DNA of 64,000 nt, from NCBI RefSeq assembly GCF_042453785.1, contig NC_091677.1, positions 7,659,501 through 7,723,500 on the forward strand, written 5' to 3'. The notes below the pieces were generated by a model, which worked only from the letters and a program-made list of their open reading frames with translations, did not search any database and was not told where the DNA came from. Both the position numbers and the translations under genes were made by a program. The DNA is from Malus domestica. Its lineage: Eukaryota > Streptophyta > Magnoliopsida > Rosales > Rosaceae. The number at the start of each line of letters is the position of its first letter. Positions within the stretch are counted from its first letter, which is position 1. Shown here piece by piece: positions 10,902 to 23,160 of this stretch.

Positions 10902-13784
10902 ATGGCCGAGTCTTCGAAGGACGAGCTGCTTCAGCTCATCAAGCGCTTCGGGGCTTATCTCACTGTCAAGATGTCCAGTCTCTTCCCGATCTCCCTCCAC
11001 AATATGGTTCGTACCTCAATTTTGTGCTTGTTTTCGTTATCTTTTCGAATTTTCTCACGGATCTGACCCGCCAAAGATTGTTTATTTCTGCCAATTATCT
11101 TCAATTGCTTCATGGGTTTTGCAATTTAGTTTTCAATTTAGTTTTTTTTTTATTTGATTCGTGTCAAATTCAGTACTTGTTTCGATGTGAATTGATTTGG
11201 GATGTAGGTTTTCTTGAGAAAATTTGATGTGTAATTGTTCCATAACTGGAAATTAGAGGAATTTGAGGATGACCATTTTGATATTTTGTAGCATAGGAAA
11301 CAAGACATGTACTTGCAAAGATATTAATGTTGTTGAGAGTTGGGCCATTCGACTTTTCAGCTCAATCTTCAATGTGGCTTAATGAAGCTTAATTTCCATT
11401 AAATTGTCTGCAATTCGTGAATTCTGATGCATCCGGCCGCATCTGGGCCATGGCTTGTTAGATAGTTCTCAAGAACCCTGTAGTTCCGGTATTAGTGTAC
11501 TTTTTGAACAATCACCGGCCCTGAACTCATAGACAATGCTATGAATAGAATTGACTAAGGTGAAGAGATAGATACTCATGAGATTAGTATCAGCACATCA
11601 CTTTTGGGATTATCCCAGTCTGTTGCTTCATCTTTGGCATTTAAGTATCAAAGTTGTGTTCGAATGGAGATGGTAAAGTTGAGTTCTCTCAAGAAATTTT
11701 AAATGGTGTCAGAATTCGCGTTCTATTGGGGCCATCGCGGGATTTGCTGTTGCAATAGTTTTCACATGGAGGCTGCTTAGATCACCCAGTGGACCACAAA
11801 GAAGGCAACCAAAGCGGCAGGCCCCTGCATCGAGTAGTTCTGGCATCAGTTCAAATTCGAATGCAACATTGACAACTACGGGAGTTTCACCTTCGCAGGA
11901 CTCAAGAGCCCAAAACGTTGTTGATGAATTTTTTCAGCCCGTAAAGGTAACTGTCAAGTTCTGAGTCTTCCATATGGGTTTGATACCACTTTGTATTAAA
12001 ATGTTTTATGCTGAAGTCTTTTCTTTTATGTCCAGCCTACTTTGGGGCAAATAGTCCGGCAGAAACTGAGTGAAGGAAGAAAGGTAAGTGTAGTCGAGAA
12101 CTTGTTTCTTCATCTCAGTATAGTGTTTTTCAGCTTCTAACTGCATGTTGTGAAAATTTCATGGTGAAGTTACGGAACCTCTGGGTTTTACTTTTAGATG
12201 TTTCTGTACTTCACGATTAAAACTGATAAGCTTCAAATGTTCAATAATGGCTAATAATTGGTATATGATACCTTGTGAAATAATTTATGGGAACTTTAAC
12301 GAAAAGCTCCTGGTACTGTACATTTTAATGAAAAACCACATTTTTACGCTAAAAAGTCAATCCTTGTACTATTCACTTTACCCTTTATTTTGTCCTTATT
12401 GTTAAAACTCAAAGTTTTCAAGCCCTTTTCATTAGTTTTCCTATAATTGGTAATGTCCCGAGAATTTGTTTGATTTTTATAGGGGTGACAATTTGAATCA
12501 ACAAATTCACCCTTTTAAGCTTATCTGTAGGTAACTTGTCGTTTACTCGGAGTAGTCCTTGAGGAAAGTACCCCAGAGGAACTTCAGGTGGTCTACTTTT
12601 CTTTCCAGCAACATCTTTCCGTAAATTTGGTGATAGAAATTGTAACTGAAAAAGGATTAACATTGCCTTTTAACGTTGTTCCTGGCAGAAACAAGTGACT
12701 GTGAGGTACTCAGTGCTGGAAGTACTCTTGGAGATCACAAAATTTTGTGATTTGTATCTCATGGAAAGAGTTCTCGATGATGAAAGTGAAGTGCGTGCAA
12801 GCCCCAGTCTCAATCATTTTACTTGTTCTCTGTAATTTTGTATGAGATTAATAGGTTTCCTTGCATGTTGTTTTACTGAATTTCTTTGCTCATGGTATTT
12901 AACTTCTGTAGTCTATCCTTGCCTATTGCTTTATACTCATTTTTATTGCCATTTATGAGACAATATTGCCTATTGCTTTCAGAAAAAGGTTCTACTGGCT
13001 TTGGAAGATGCTGGGATTTTTACATCCGGAGGTTTGGTCAAAGACAAGGTAGGTATATGGGTTGATAGCATTATTAGTTAACTTTTAAGAATCCCACCTA
13101 TTGTTTTGGTATTTCACTATTTCTACTTGCTTCTTGTTGATTTATGTGCATGCAGTTGTTTTTGGCTTTCTTGTCACTTTCTTCTTTCTAATGTCAACCA
13201 TGAACAAAGAAATAGAGCCTGCGGTATAAAACCTGATCTTGGAATCTCACGAGTAGTTGTATTTTTAGATATCAATAATTCCCTGTGGGTCGAAAGAGGT
13301 TAAGAGTAATAACGTACAGAGATTGTGGTTTGGAGAAGATTAGGGGTGAAGCCCGGAAGGAAGGCCCAATAGTTGCTCTAACGTGCAAATTCTGACATCA
13401 TATTTCAATTATCTTGCATTACACATAATTCTTGTGATTTGATTGCAGGTTCTCTTCTGTAGCACAGAGAATGGACGAACATCTTTTGTTCGGCAATTGG
13501 AACCAGATTGGCATATCGACACAAATCCTGACATCATATTTCAATTATCTGTAAATTCTCATTACTTAACTTGTTTTTCTTTTCTACACAACACTCATCA
13601 ATATCATTCCCTATGTTCTTATGTATACACTCATTTCCATCGCTGTCATCTGAATTATTCATTTATTTATTGGTTACAGAGGTTCATCAAGTATCAGCTT
13701 CACATCTCTCCTACCAGAACAGAACGACCTGCTTCTAATGTGTTCAACGCCCCATCCTTGGAACAGTTCTTTGGATGTGTTTGA
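10902..13784 (+). CDS. PEX22: Peroxisome biogenesis protein 22 (PEX4 membrane anchor)
   Basis: Eight exons join to 272 codons: 10902-11006, 11713-11946, 12036-12083, 12531-12587, 12689-12790, 12983-13048, 13449-13550 and 13680-13784. Every exon is a multiple of three with clean GT-AG borders. The start MAESSKDELLQLIKRFGAYL is the only ATG preceding the first conserved block. Exon 2 opens with a single membrane span (SIGAIAGFAVAIVFTWRLL), followed by a Ser/Pro/Gln-rich linker. The conserved C-terminal domain follows (PTLGQIVRQKLSEGRKVTCR, then LGVVLEESTPEELQ, LEDAGIFTSGGLVKDKVLFC and FVRQLEPDWHIDTNP). Length is near that of Arabidopsis PEX22 (At3g21865, about 283). PEX22 tethers the ubiquitin-conjugating enzyme PEX4 to the peroxisome so that the import receptor PEX5 can be recycled. 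A MULE-type MITE sits in intron 3. Confidence 0.95.
12289..12442 (+). mobile_element. 154-bp Mutator-like MITE in PEX22 intron 3
   Basis: The ends GGGAACTTTAACGAAAA and TTTTCATTAGTTTTCCT are imperfect inverted repeats (12 of 17). The flanks ATAATTTAT (12280-12288) and ATAATTGGT (12443-12451) are a degraded 9-bp target duplication. It is the same family and the same length as the copy at 27665-27818. Confidence 0.8.
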
Positions 13785-14422
13785 CGCTTCGACAACGAAA
13801 GATACAAATACAATCGTTAGGTTTCTATTAGGGTTTTATTTTCCCCACATTTGGGTTTTGTGTCGATCGTACTTTAAAGTTCCGGCTCCAGCTTATTAAT
13901 GCTAAATGTTCGTCTTCACCTCGGTGTATTTTTTGTGTTCCGTCGTTGGTACTCGCTAGTCAGATAATAGACTTGCTCTGTATCTCATTGTGTGAAATCT
14001 GTGTAATAGATTGGATTAAATCCAAACTCCAACTTGAAATTTTCATGAAATGGTGAATGCTAATGTTTGTAATTTACTATCCGATCGTCTCCTACAAAAC
14101 CCTTTGATTGCATCAACAACGAGCTTTGAATCGCCTTCCAAACAAAATTTCTTGAATCCTCCTCCACATGATATTTTTTATTCAAATCACCTTTGTTTGA
14201 TCCTGTTCGTTTTGTTTTTTCGTTTTGGTTTATTCAATTCGATGAACAGAAATAAAGATAGATGTGAGAATATACTAAAAAGTTATTAAAAATGACAACC
14301 TTAAACATGTGATGAATTTTGCTTACATAATTTGGTTTGGCTCCATTGAGAAGACCAAATTTAGAAGACAAAATTGGGTTTCAACTTTTGTTTTTGGTCA
14401 ATAAAAATTGGGTTACTTACAA
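13785..14422. other. PEX22 3' UTR and spacer
   Basis: The probable 3' UTR of PEX22 runs to about 14040. After that the sequence is AT-rich with no gene recognised. Confidence 0.5.
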
Positions 14423-14580
14423 AATCAAAGCCACTTAATACCACGAACTTATGTAAGTGAGAGGTTTAAGGTTTAATTCTCACCAAAAGCGCGTATGAAC
14501 CACATTATTTTTAGTTTATGGTGAGGCTTAGCCTACCCTCTTTGTAGATAATATCGTTTTTTTTCAAAAAAAAGAAAAGA
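14423..14580 (+). mobile_element. tRNA-derived SINE copy, 5' shortened
   Basis: It shares the 3' body of the SINE at 1846-2057 (AAGTGAGAGG, TTCTCACCAAA, GTGAGGCTTAGCC, ATAATATCG) and ends in an A-rich tail. ACTTACAA flanks it at 14415-14422 and 14581-14588. Confidence 0.65.
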
Positions 14581-15378
14581 ACTTACAACTCCACTCTGAC
14601 GCTTTGGCCGCCATTAGCAGTCAGAAACCCGAGTGCTTCTAGTTTCTACTGTGAATCTTCTGTTGAAGCTGCATTTAGGATGCAGATGAGAGAGTTGGCA
14701 TCCACGGTACTACTTTCTCCACTCGATAGGTTGTTTTAGAATCATGCTTACTATTTCTGACAGTATAAATTTGAACTCTTCGACTCTTCCCAGTATTCTC
14801 CCTTGATATCTATGGCCATATAATTGGCATGTTTGAGTTGAATAATCTCTAAGTCACACTTCGCCACAGATTTCTCTCCTTTTCTTTGTCATCTGTTGAA
14901 TATGTAAACCGTGCGTGCATCCAAAATGGTGCCGGCAATGGTGGTTGAAGCAATTCACGCTCTTTGTCAAATTGCTCATATAATTTGCTTGAGTCCTCAG
15001 GCTCTTACTGTCAATTCACTTTGTTTTCAGTGATCTGGTTGTAGCATCTCCAGTGGAAGATTATATTTTGTACATTGATGATCTTCCAAGTCATGAAAAG
15101 GTTGAAGTCATATTTTTCAGCTAACATATTCCGAAAGTTGAATGCTCTGATGCCGTTCCCTCCTATTCATGACAGAAAGAAGCTGAGGATATTACACGAC
15201 CATTTTTCGATGCTCTTGGTGATGACTATTCAGTTTGTTGCCAAGGTATGATGCTCTTTTGCAGTTTCTTCACCATTATACGTTGAATGTTCGCCAATTT
15301 ACTTTGTGTTAGTCTTTCAATCTGTTCTTTTGTACTTTATTCTTCTTGGTGCTGGACTACCTCAATGCTTGTTTCTAA

Positions 15379-15550
15379 TGAAACAGAAAACTCTTTGTAA
15401 GAAATGATTCACATTACTTGAATAATTACATCAGTACAAGAGAGTATATATAGCTAGAGACCTGATGCATTAATGCCCTTAATGCCCTTAGCTCCTACAA
15501 CTATTACACAATAACCACAACTAAAGTTTTACAATTTTAGCTAACTAACA
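15379..15550 (-). repeat. 3' LTR of the Copia fossil
   Basis: It is bounded by TG...CA. In element orientation it starts TGTTAGTTAGC and contains a TATATATA promoter-like box near 15450. The polypurine-like GAGGGGG lies about 35 bp inside. No partner LTR is found on the other side. Confidence 0.65.
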
Positions 15551-17791
15551 GCTTGCTTATCTATTTCAGTATCTGCTTTAATAAACCCCCTCAAGCTGAG
15601 CTTGGGATCAACCAGTGAACCAAGTGGAAGCTTGGATTTGAGATAACTGAACCGGCTTTTGGACGAAGACTTGGTATGAATGTCAGCCAATTGATCTTGA
15701 CTACAGACAAACTGAACTGTGAGGAGCTTAGCCCAGACTAATTCACGAATGTAGTGATAGTCGATTTCAATATGTTTTGTTCTGGCATGAAACACTAGAT
15801 TAAAAGCTAGGGAGATTGCAGAAATATTGTCACACCACAGATTGGGAACTTGTGAAAGAGAGAAGTCAAGATCACGGAAAATTTTACAGATCCATGTAAT
15901 TTCTGCAGCAGTGTGGGCGAGAGACCGGTATTCAGCTTCAGTAGATGAGCGTGCAACAATAGATTGTTTCTTTGCACTCCAACTAATAAGATTGGAACCC
16001 CAAAAGACACAATAACCACTGGTGGAACGTCGATCAAATGGACATCCTGCCCAGTCTGCATCTGAGAAAGCAGTAAGATTGAGAGAACCCTCTTTGAACC
16101 AAAGTCCTTCAGATATAGTGCCTTTGAGATAACGAAGAACTCGTTTTGCAGCTTGCAAGTGTTGTTCTCGAGGAGCATACATGAACTGGCAGATTTGATT
16201 TACTGCAAATGAGAGGTCAGGACGGGTCCAGGTTAAGTATTGCAGACCACCAACAATAGATCTGTAATCAGTAGGACTGGAAAGAAGAGGGCCCGTGTGA
16301 TCAAGTTTTGTGGAACCAAGAGGAGTACTGCAAGGTTTAGGACCATCCATATTAGTTGTTCTCAAAAGATCCAGTATATATTTGGTTTGGTGAAGAAAGA
16401 GACCTTCAGCAGACCAATGAACTTCTAATCCCAGAAAATAGTGCAATGGACTGAGATCTTTAACGGGGAAAATAGTACTGAGCTTTTGAATGAACTGATT
16501 ACACCTAGAGGAACTAGGGCCAGTTACTAAGATGTCATCGACATAAACAAGAACAATGACTGGAGATGGACCTTTAAGAACAAATAATGAAGCATCGGAA
16601 GAGGATTGCACAAATCCAAATTGAATGAGAGCTTGAAAAAGTTTGTCAAACCAAGCTCGGGGTGCCTGTTTGAGGCCATACAGAGATTTGCGCAATTGAC
16701 AGACACGGTGAGGCTTGCTGGGATCAATGAAGCCAGGAGGTTGCTGCATGTAGACAGATTCCTTTAAATCCCCATGAAAAAAAGCATTACTGATGTCTAA
16801 TTGGTTCAAAAACCAATTAAATTGTACTGCAAGTGATAGAAGGACTCGAATGGTGACTGGTTTAGCCACGGGACTAAATGTCTCTTGAAAATCAATGCCT
16901 TCCTGTTGGTGAAACCCCTTAGCAACCAAGCGTGCTTTAAATCTTTAAACAATACCATCAGACTTCTTCTTAACTCTAAAAACCCACTTGCAACCGACAA
17001 CATTTTGAGTAGGAGAGGGAGGTACTAAGATCCAAGTTCCTGTAGATTGCAAGACATTAAATTCATCTTGCATAGCAGATCGCCAATGAACATGTTTAGA
17101 TGCTTGTAGATATGTAGTGGGAACAACATCAATATCTAATGGAAGGGGATGCTTGGTAGCTGCATAAACTTTAGGCTTATAGATGCCAGCTTTGGAATGA
17201 GTCACCATGGGATGAATGTAATTGGGAGGTGCTTGAGAGGATGAAAGACTTGAAGATGCAGGATTCGATGCTGCTCCAGTAAGATCAGAAGAATCATGAT
17301 TGAGTGATGTGCCAATGATGGTTCCTGAAGATGGAAAGTCTGAGGAGATTCTCGAAAGTGGAACAGAGAAATGTAAATCCATAGAAGGTGAATTAGAGTC
17401 TTGGACTGCAACAGCTGGTTGAGAGATAGTATGAAATGGATATGTAGTTTCATCAAACTGCACATGTCGAGAGATGTATACGCACCCAGTTTGAGGTTCA
17501 AGACACCTGTAGCCTTTGTGTTGTAAACTATACCCTAAAAAAATACAACTTTTGCTTTTAGGATCCAACTTGGAAGTAACATAAGGCTTAAGCCATGGGA
17601 AACAACGGCAGCCAAATACCTTCAATATGGAGTAATCAGGGGGCTTGTGAAATAGTAGTTCCCAAGGAGATTGAGATAGTCCAGATAGTGGCAACCTATT
17701 GATAAGATACACAGCTGTGGAGAATGCCTCCACCCAATAGAGATGAGGTACATTAGATGCAACAAGTAAAGTGCAAGCAGTCTCCACAATG

Positions 17792-20178
17792 TGACATGCC
17801 TCGACCCTGATATTCCCCGAATACCAGGATAGACACGTGCTGGCCGACACCCGAGGGTGACAAAAGCCATTAATTGATACAAAAGCTAAGAATAAGAAAT
17901 AAATAAGAGTTAATAATTTTAGGAACGTGTTCAGAACATACAACTAAACCTAATCACTAAAAAAAATTGAGATAAAATTGAATGAATAAAGAAGTGGGTC
18001 CTACATCGAGAGGATCCGAAGATGCTGTTGCGGAAGTGTCTTCACGTCGGGATTAGGTGCCTTGATTCTAAGTCCTGAATGGGGGCGCAAAACAAAGGTG
18101 AGTGGACCAAGTTTATATATACAATAATAATAAAACAGTTATCAAGATACTAACCCCCAAAGTTTATATAAATGAAAACTACTAGCATAATAAGTGATGG
18201 ATTTAATAAAAATCCTAGCATGCCAAAAATATCTCAAAAGCCATAACGCGGAAAACATCATATAAATCATCGCATAAAACATCTCGTAAATCGTCTCGTA
18301 AACGCGGTGTGCTGCTAGTAAGATCACTGAATAAATATAACTCCCGGCCCAATGCCCGCACCTCAGTCTCTGTGCCCGTAGCCAGAGATAACTCCCTCCC
18401 GGCCCAATGCCTGTCTCCGTGTCCCTCAGCCTTTCGCTAGGGATTATTTCTCCCGGCCTACATGCCAACACCAGATCCTCGCCCCAGGCGGCATAGTGTC
18501 TACTAGGTACGCACAAATATTTACGCCTCTCATAAATACCACTTCATAGCATAGGTTACCGATTATCGTCTACGCTATAAAGAGGGTTCAAAATCATGTT
18601 CTAGCATCCTATCATCATCAATCAGATAGTCTACCAGTTCATGGTTTTTATAGAAAATACGATATATTAAAATATAGCTCAATATAGGCCAACAATTAAT
18701 TCCTCACCAAAAACACGAGACGATAATCAATTTATTAAATCATCAGGCTTCACATAAATCAAATAATAAATCCGTAGGCATGCTAATCATTTATGCAATT
18801 AAATTATCAAATCATGTAATTTTAGAAGGGGTCCACTCACAGTACTTAATTGCCAAAAGCTGCGCCACTAGCGAAGACGGAAACGTCACAATAATTGCCC
18901 CTAAGCACATAAAGAGTCCAATAAATAAAACTATATAATAGCAATTGAATTTGGGAAAATGGACATTGGAAACGGATTCAGAACGTCGAATTACCCTAAG
19001 AAGGGTCCCGGACGAAAACCCGAAAAGTCAACCCTAAAGTCAACGTTGACCGGGGGTCAACGGTCAAACTAGGTCAAACGGGTTTTAGGCTTGAAATCCG
19101 AATTAGGGTTCAGGTTAAATAGAATTAGGATATATTGGGTTTTGGGTTTTAATGGGATTTTAGGAACCTAAGGTTTTGGGTTAAAATGGTTTTAGGGTGA
19201 GAAAAATGGGGTTTGGGGCTTTAGCCCAAACACACACACACACATGCACAAGGGTCACAAAGGCCCTAAGGCCTCACTAAAAAAAAATAGGGCTTTAAGC
19301 CCTTTTTAAATGAAACCGGCCCAAGGCCTTTCTTTTGGGGTTTAAAAAAAACAAATAACAAAAAAGAAAAACCAAATGGGCTGGGGTACTGGGTTAGGAC
19401 AACACGGGCCTAAGGCCCGAGGGAGAGGGAAATGGGAAAGGCCGGATGGCCTGGTGCCGAGGAAGAAGGCCGGAAATTCGGCCGGAAAACCACCTAACTT
19501 TAAACGGCTATAACTTTGTCACTACTCAACAAAATCAAGCGAGACAAAAACGAAAGTTGTATCCCTTGAAGAGACGAAGAAAATGGTACCTCACACGACG
19601 TCTAAATCGCCGTGGTTTGGCCGGAAAATGCCTCGAAAGCCGTCGGACTCGCCGGAAACTGGGTAAGATTCAAATGAGTATAACTTCTTCAATATTCAAC
19701 GAAATTGAGTGAAACAAAAAGGAAAGTTGTAGTACTCAAGGAGACGAAGAAATTGATACCTTACACGCCGGCCAACTCGCCGTGGTTTGGCCGGAAATGG
19801 CCTCGAAAGGGACGGTGCTCGCCGGAGCTTACTCCGTGCTGTCGAACTCGCAGGGCAGGGTACGGGGTTCGTTGCGAGCCTCTCTTCGATGGTGACTCGG
19901 TCCTAGTGAGTCCAGGGGAAGAGAGAGAGATGCGAGAGGTTGAGGGAGAGAGAGACGGGAGAGCTGAGAAGGAGAGAGCTAAGGGAGAGTTACGGGAGAG
20001 AGAGACAAAGAAGAAGGAAGAGAGAGATGGGAGGCTGGGGACAGAAATCAGGGGGTGGGTCCCCTTGGCTCACCATTTAAGACCAAAAACAAATTTTAAA
20101 AGGAAGATAAATTCCCAAACTTGATGAAAATACAAAAATACCATTTATGTACAGTAAATCTCGGGACGGGTTGTTACA
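17792..20178 (-). mobile_element. Gypsy-type solo LTR inserted in the Copia integrase region
   Basis: This 2387-bp unit has TG...CA ends (in element orientation TGTAACAACCCGTCCC at the start and GGTCGAGGCATGTCA at the end). It is flanked by the 5-bp duplication CAATG at 17787-17791 and 20179-20183. On either side the Copia integrase reading continues. No internal coding region is present, so it is the product of LTR-LTR recombination. Confidence 0.9.
19490..19830. repeat. Tandem duplication of about 170 bp inside the solo LTR
   Basis: Two diverged units share CGAAAGTTGTA, GAGACGAAGAAA, CGCCGTGGTTTGGCCGGAAA and CTCGCCGG in the same order. They run about 19490-19657 and 19668-19830. The LTR also carries GTCAAC-rich repeats at 19026-19082 and a GA-rich stretch at 19920-20035. 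Confidence 0.75.
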
Positions 20179-22148
20179 CAATGTGTCGATGCTTCCTTTC
20201 TGCATAACCATTCTGTTCAGGGGTATGGGGACAACTTAATTGGTGTACAGTACCATGAAAACGAAAAAATGACTGAAAAAAGAGTACTAGTAAATTCACC
20301 CCCTGAATCGGAGCGTACAATTTTGATTTTATTGCCAAGTAAGGTCTCTACATACTACTTGAATACAACAAAAGTAGAATAGGCATCAGATTTGGCCTTT
20401 AAAGGAAACAGCCAACTATAGCGACTATAGTCATCAACTAACAACATGTAGTACTTAAAACCACTAGGTGAAAGAACAGATGTAGGACCCCAAAGATCAC
20501 AGTGAAGCAGTTGAAGACTGTGACTTGTAGTAGAACTTGCAGAGCCAAATGGAAGTTTATGGTTTTTAGCAAGAGCGCAATCTGAATAGAAGAAATCAAC
20601 AGTGGTCTTGCCTTGTACAGCAAGATTATTCCTGGATAAAACCTTTCGAAACAGTGAAGAAGATGGATGACCCAATCTGCGATGCCAAATCTTCACAGGA
20701 GCTTTCACACTAATGAAAGCTGATGGTGATGGAATGACAATGTTATTGAAACCGTGCAAGGGATAAAACCCATCTTTAACTCGGCCTCGCAAAAGTGTCT
20801 TCCCCGAAGCACGATCCTTTACAGTAGATCCATCAGGGTCAAAAGTTATAGAACAATCATTGTCTTTGAGAAATTGATAAGCAAACAGTAAATTGTTCAT
20901 ATGTGGAACATGTAGGACATTACGCAACGTGAAGGCAATATGAGGAGTATGTAAATGTGAGGAACCAATATTTTTAATGCACAAACCTTTACCATCGCCT
21001 ATGTAGACTTTGTCTTCATCGATGTAGGGAGAGGAGACAGAAGGATTTGCAATATCATTGGTAATATGTGATGTAGCTCCCGAGTCCAATAGCCAAGAGG
21101 GAGAGGGTTTGGAAGAATAATGAGCACATAAAGCAGCAAGTTTGGCTGGTGGTACTCTTCCAAAGATGTCAGGATTCATCCTATCAAAACAGTCAATAGC
21201 TTCGTGGCTAGTGGAACCACAAATTTGACATGGAGTCTTGGTGCCAGACGAGGAGGAAAAGCCTTGATAATTGGATCTGGAGCCTTGAGAATGATTCTGA
21301 GAACCACGATGATTGCCATTAAAAGAGCCACGATTGGTATTGCGATTGCGATTGCGATTGCCTCTGTTGAAGGTGCGATTCTGCCTCCCACGATTAGAGT
21401 TGTAACGGAAGGAATTTTGGAGTGGTGGATGATATGCAGGCGTAGGCAACAATGGTATCAGAGATAGGAGCACCAGCGTGCACACATATTTATTCTCGAT
21501 GCTGGACTACGTCTTTGGGGTTAAGGGAGTTCAGTAAGCGTGAACTTGTCACGGTGGAATTACTCTTACTAGGAGTGGGAGATCATTAGCGTTTCTAGAA
21601 CATACATCTTTGCGCGGCGATTATATATTAATGGTCTTTTCAATTTTGTTTTAGGCACAGCGTTCTATCCTTTGCAGAGTTGTATGAATCATTCGTGCAG
21701 TCCTAACGCGAAAGCATTCAAAAGAGAGGAGGTACGTAAACTTCCGAGTCCCATATGGTAACTGAGATCTTCATGCAAAACCACTATTAAAGTGAACGCC
21801 CATTTGCAACTTTTTAAGCATTTCCTTAATAATTTTTGCACGTCTGCATTCATGCTTGTTCTCCATTACCAGGACTGAGTTGGCCAAGCAACGATAATTG
21901 CACTCAAACCAATTTCCAAGGGGGCGACGAGGTACGAAATTGAACGTCCAACTCCGGTCTAGTATGCTATTATAAGGTCTCGATATCGTTTCATCGAACT
22001 TTGTTCAAATTTTGATGATCACTTCGAATTTTTCCAGGTTACGATTTCTTATGTAGATGAAGACCTTCCTTACGAAGAGAGACAGGCATTACTTGCAGAT
22101 TGTGGTTTTAAGTGCAGGTGCCCCATATGCTCAGAAGAAGAGCCATAA

Positions 22149-22514
22149 CCATTGCTAGATAGGTCTACGAGGATTCAAAACGAAGATTGTTTTGTACTTT
22201 TCATCCTTTTGTAATAGTATAAAACACCAATAATTCTGTGGTTAAGTAGCTAGTTTACCGATGAAACCGCATGTCTTGGTGCTTCCCCAGTTTACCATTT
22301 CTGTTTCAGCGTCGTTCGAATCAATCGTTTATACACCAAAGTAGTTACTGAATTCAACTGTTCTTGTTACCCGGCTTATGATAAACAGAAACAAAATGAA
22401 ATACGGCTTACAAAAATAGCTAGTACTATGCGATGCACAAAATATCATATGAGATTGAAATAGTCAATAGAGGTCGAGTTGTCAAACGAGATAGTAGATA
22501 CAATAGTACAATAC
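22149..22514. other. Spacer between the ATXR2 relic and the TraB duplication
   Basis: Probably the old 3' flank of the ATXR2-like gene. No gene or repeat was recognised. Confidence 0.4.
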
Positions 22515-22610
22515 TACTTCATCACTGGCCGTACACGTGTCCCATCAAATCATATATAACCATTTCACCAATAGCATATAGTTCATGGCTGATTTGGGTT
22601 TACGCATTGA
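22515..22610 (+). promoter_or_regulatory. Orphan promoter segment of the left TraB copy, with G-box
   Basis: TACTTCATCACTGGCCGTAC and the following ACGTGTCCCATCA match the region just upstream of the intact TraB gene (about 32668-32750), including the G-box CACGTG at 22534-22539. Here exon 1 does not follow. Instead a 2.6-kb segment with a Harbinger element intervenes before TraB coding sequence resumes. Confidence 0.75.
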
Positions 22611-23160
22611 TAAAATTATTTTAAAAAAGCTGGAGTTAATATTTTGTTTGATAAATAAAAAAAAAGTTAACTTTTTTCAAAAACATAGATTTAAAACAGT
22701 AAAAAACAGAAGCAGCTCTTCCTGTTAAGTTGGACTCACGTTGTTAGAACATCCCCAACGGGGGTTTTAGGCCATCTCCAATCGAAGGGTCCAGAGGGCC
22801 AGAGGGCCGAAAATAGTCCGAAAACCGTCTCCAACCGAGGGCTAGGCCAGAGGGCTCTGGAATCTGGGAGGACCCCACGAAATCGGAGAGGGCTAGAGGG
22901 TTGGAGCCAGCTAGCCCGGGGCTGGCTAATTTTTTTTTTTTAATGTTTTGTTATTTTTGTAACTGACAGGAATACATGCTATTATTTAGTATAAATGTTA
23001 TTACTGTCGGTTATTTCTTAAGAAAAAATTCAAATGCAATGGCTAGTAGCTGTTGCATTTGTTTTTTTTTTTTTTTTTTTTTTTTTTACAGTTTTATTAT
23101 TATTTTTTATTTACAAAATTTTTCATATAACTTCTATTTTTTCCTATAACTTCTATTTTA

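Larger units (their letters stand above)
15379..21490 (-). mobile_element. Ty1/Copia LTR retrotransposon fossil, 5' truncated
   Basis: The element reads on the minus strand. From right to left its parts are the gag C-terminus with zinc knuckle (CQICGSTSHEAIDC, about 21200-21245), protease (WLLDSGATSHIT, about 21065), gag-pre-integrase (IWHRRLGHPSSS, about 20670), integrase (HCDLWGPTSV, about 20480, continuing at 17780-17000), reverse transcriptase (YVDDILVTGP, about 16540) and RNase H (about 16060-15640). The surviving 3' LTR is 15379-15550. The 5' LTR and gag N-terminus are missing. It is broken in several places, including a solo LTR inside integrase. It lies in an intron of the ATXR2-like relic. 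Confidence 0.9.
14653..22148 (+). pseudogene. ATXR2-like SET-domain methyltransferase, C-terminal half, split by a retroelement
   Basis: Exon remnants lie at 14653-14706 (EAAFRMQMRELAST), 14794-14848 (FSLDIYGHIIGMFELNN), 15031-15100 (DLVVASPVEDYILYIDDLP), 15176-15245 (ITRPFFDALGDDYSVCCQ), 21655-21731 (GTAFYPLQSCMNHSCSPNAK), 21873-21931 and 22038-22148 (VTISYVDEDLPYEERQALL, CRCPICSEEEP, stop). The NHSCSPNA block is the SET-domain cofactor/active-site motif, and CRCPIC is the cysteine cluster after it. The order matches Arabidopsis ATXR2 (At3g21820). The N-terminal half, with MYND-like cysteines, is absent. The donor expected after NN reads CT rather than GT (14849-14850). At 21876 a TGA stands where CGA is expected, and two extra G bases near 21922 shift the frame. 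A 6-kb Copia fossil fills the intron between DYSVCCQ and GTAFYPL. I judge the locus non-functional. Confidence 0.85.

Noticed and set aside
19446-20124. Long Arg/Lys/Glu-rich open frames around 19.5-20.1 kb
   Set aside because: They lie inside a solo LTR, arise from GA-rich repeats and a tandem duplication, and resemble no protein.
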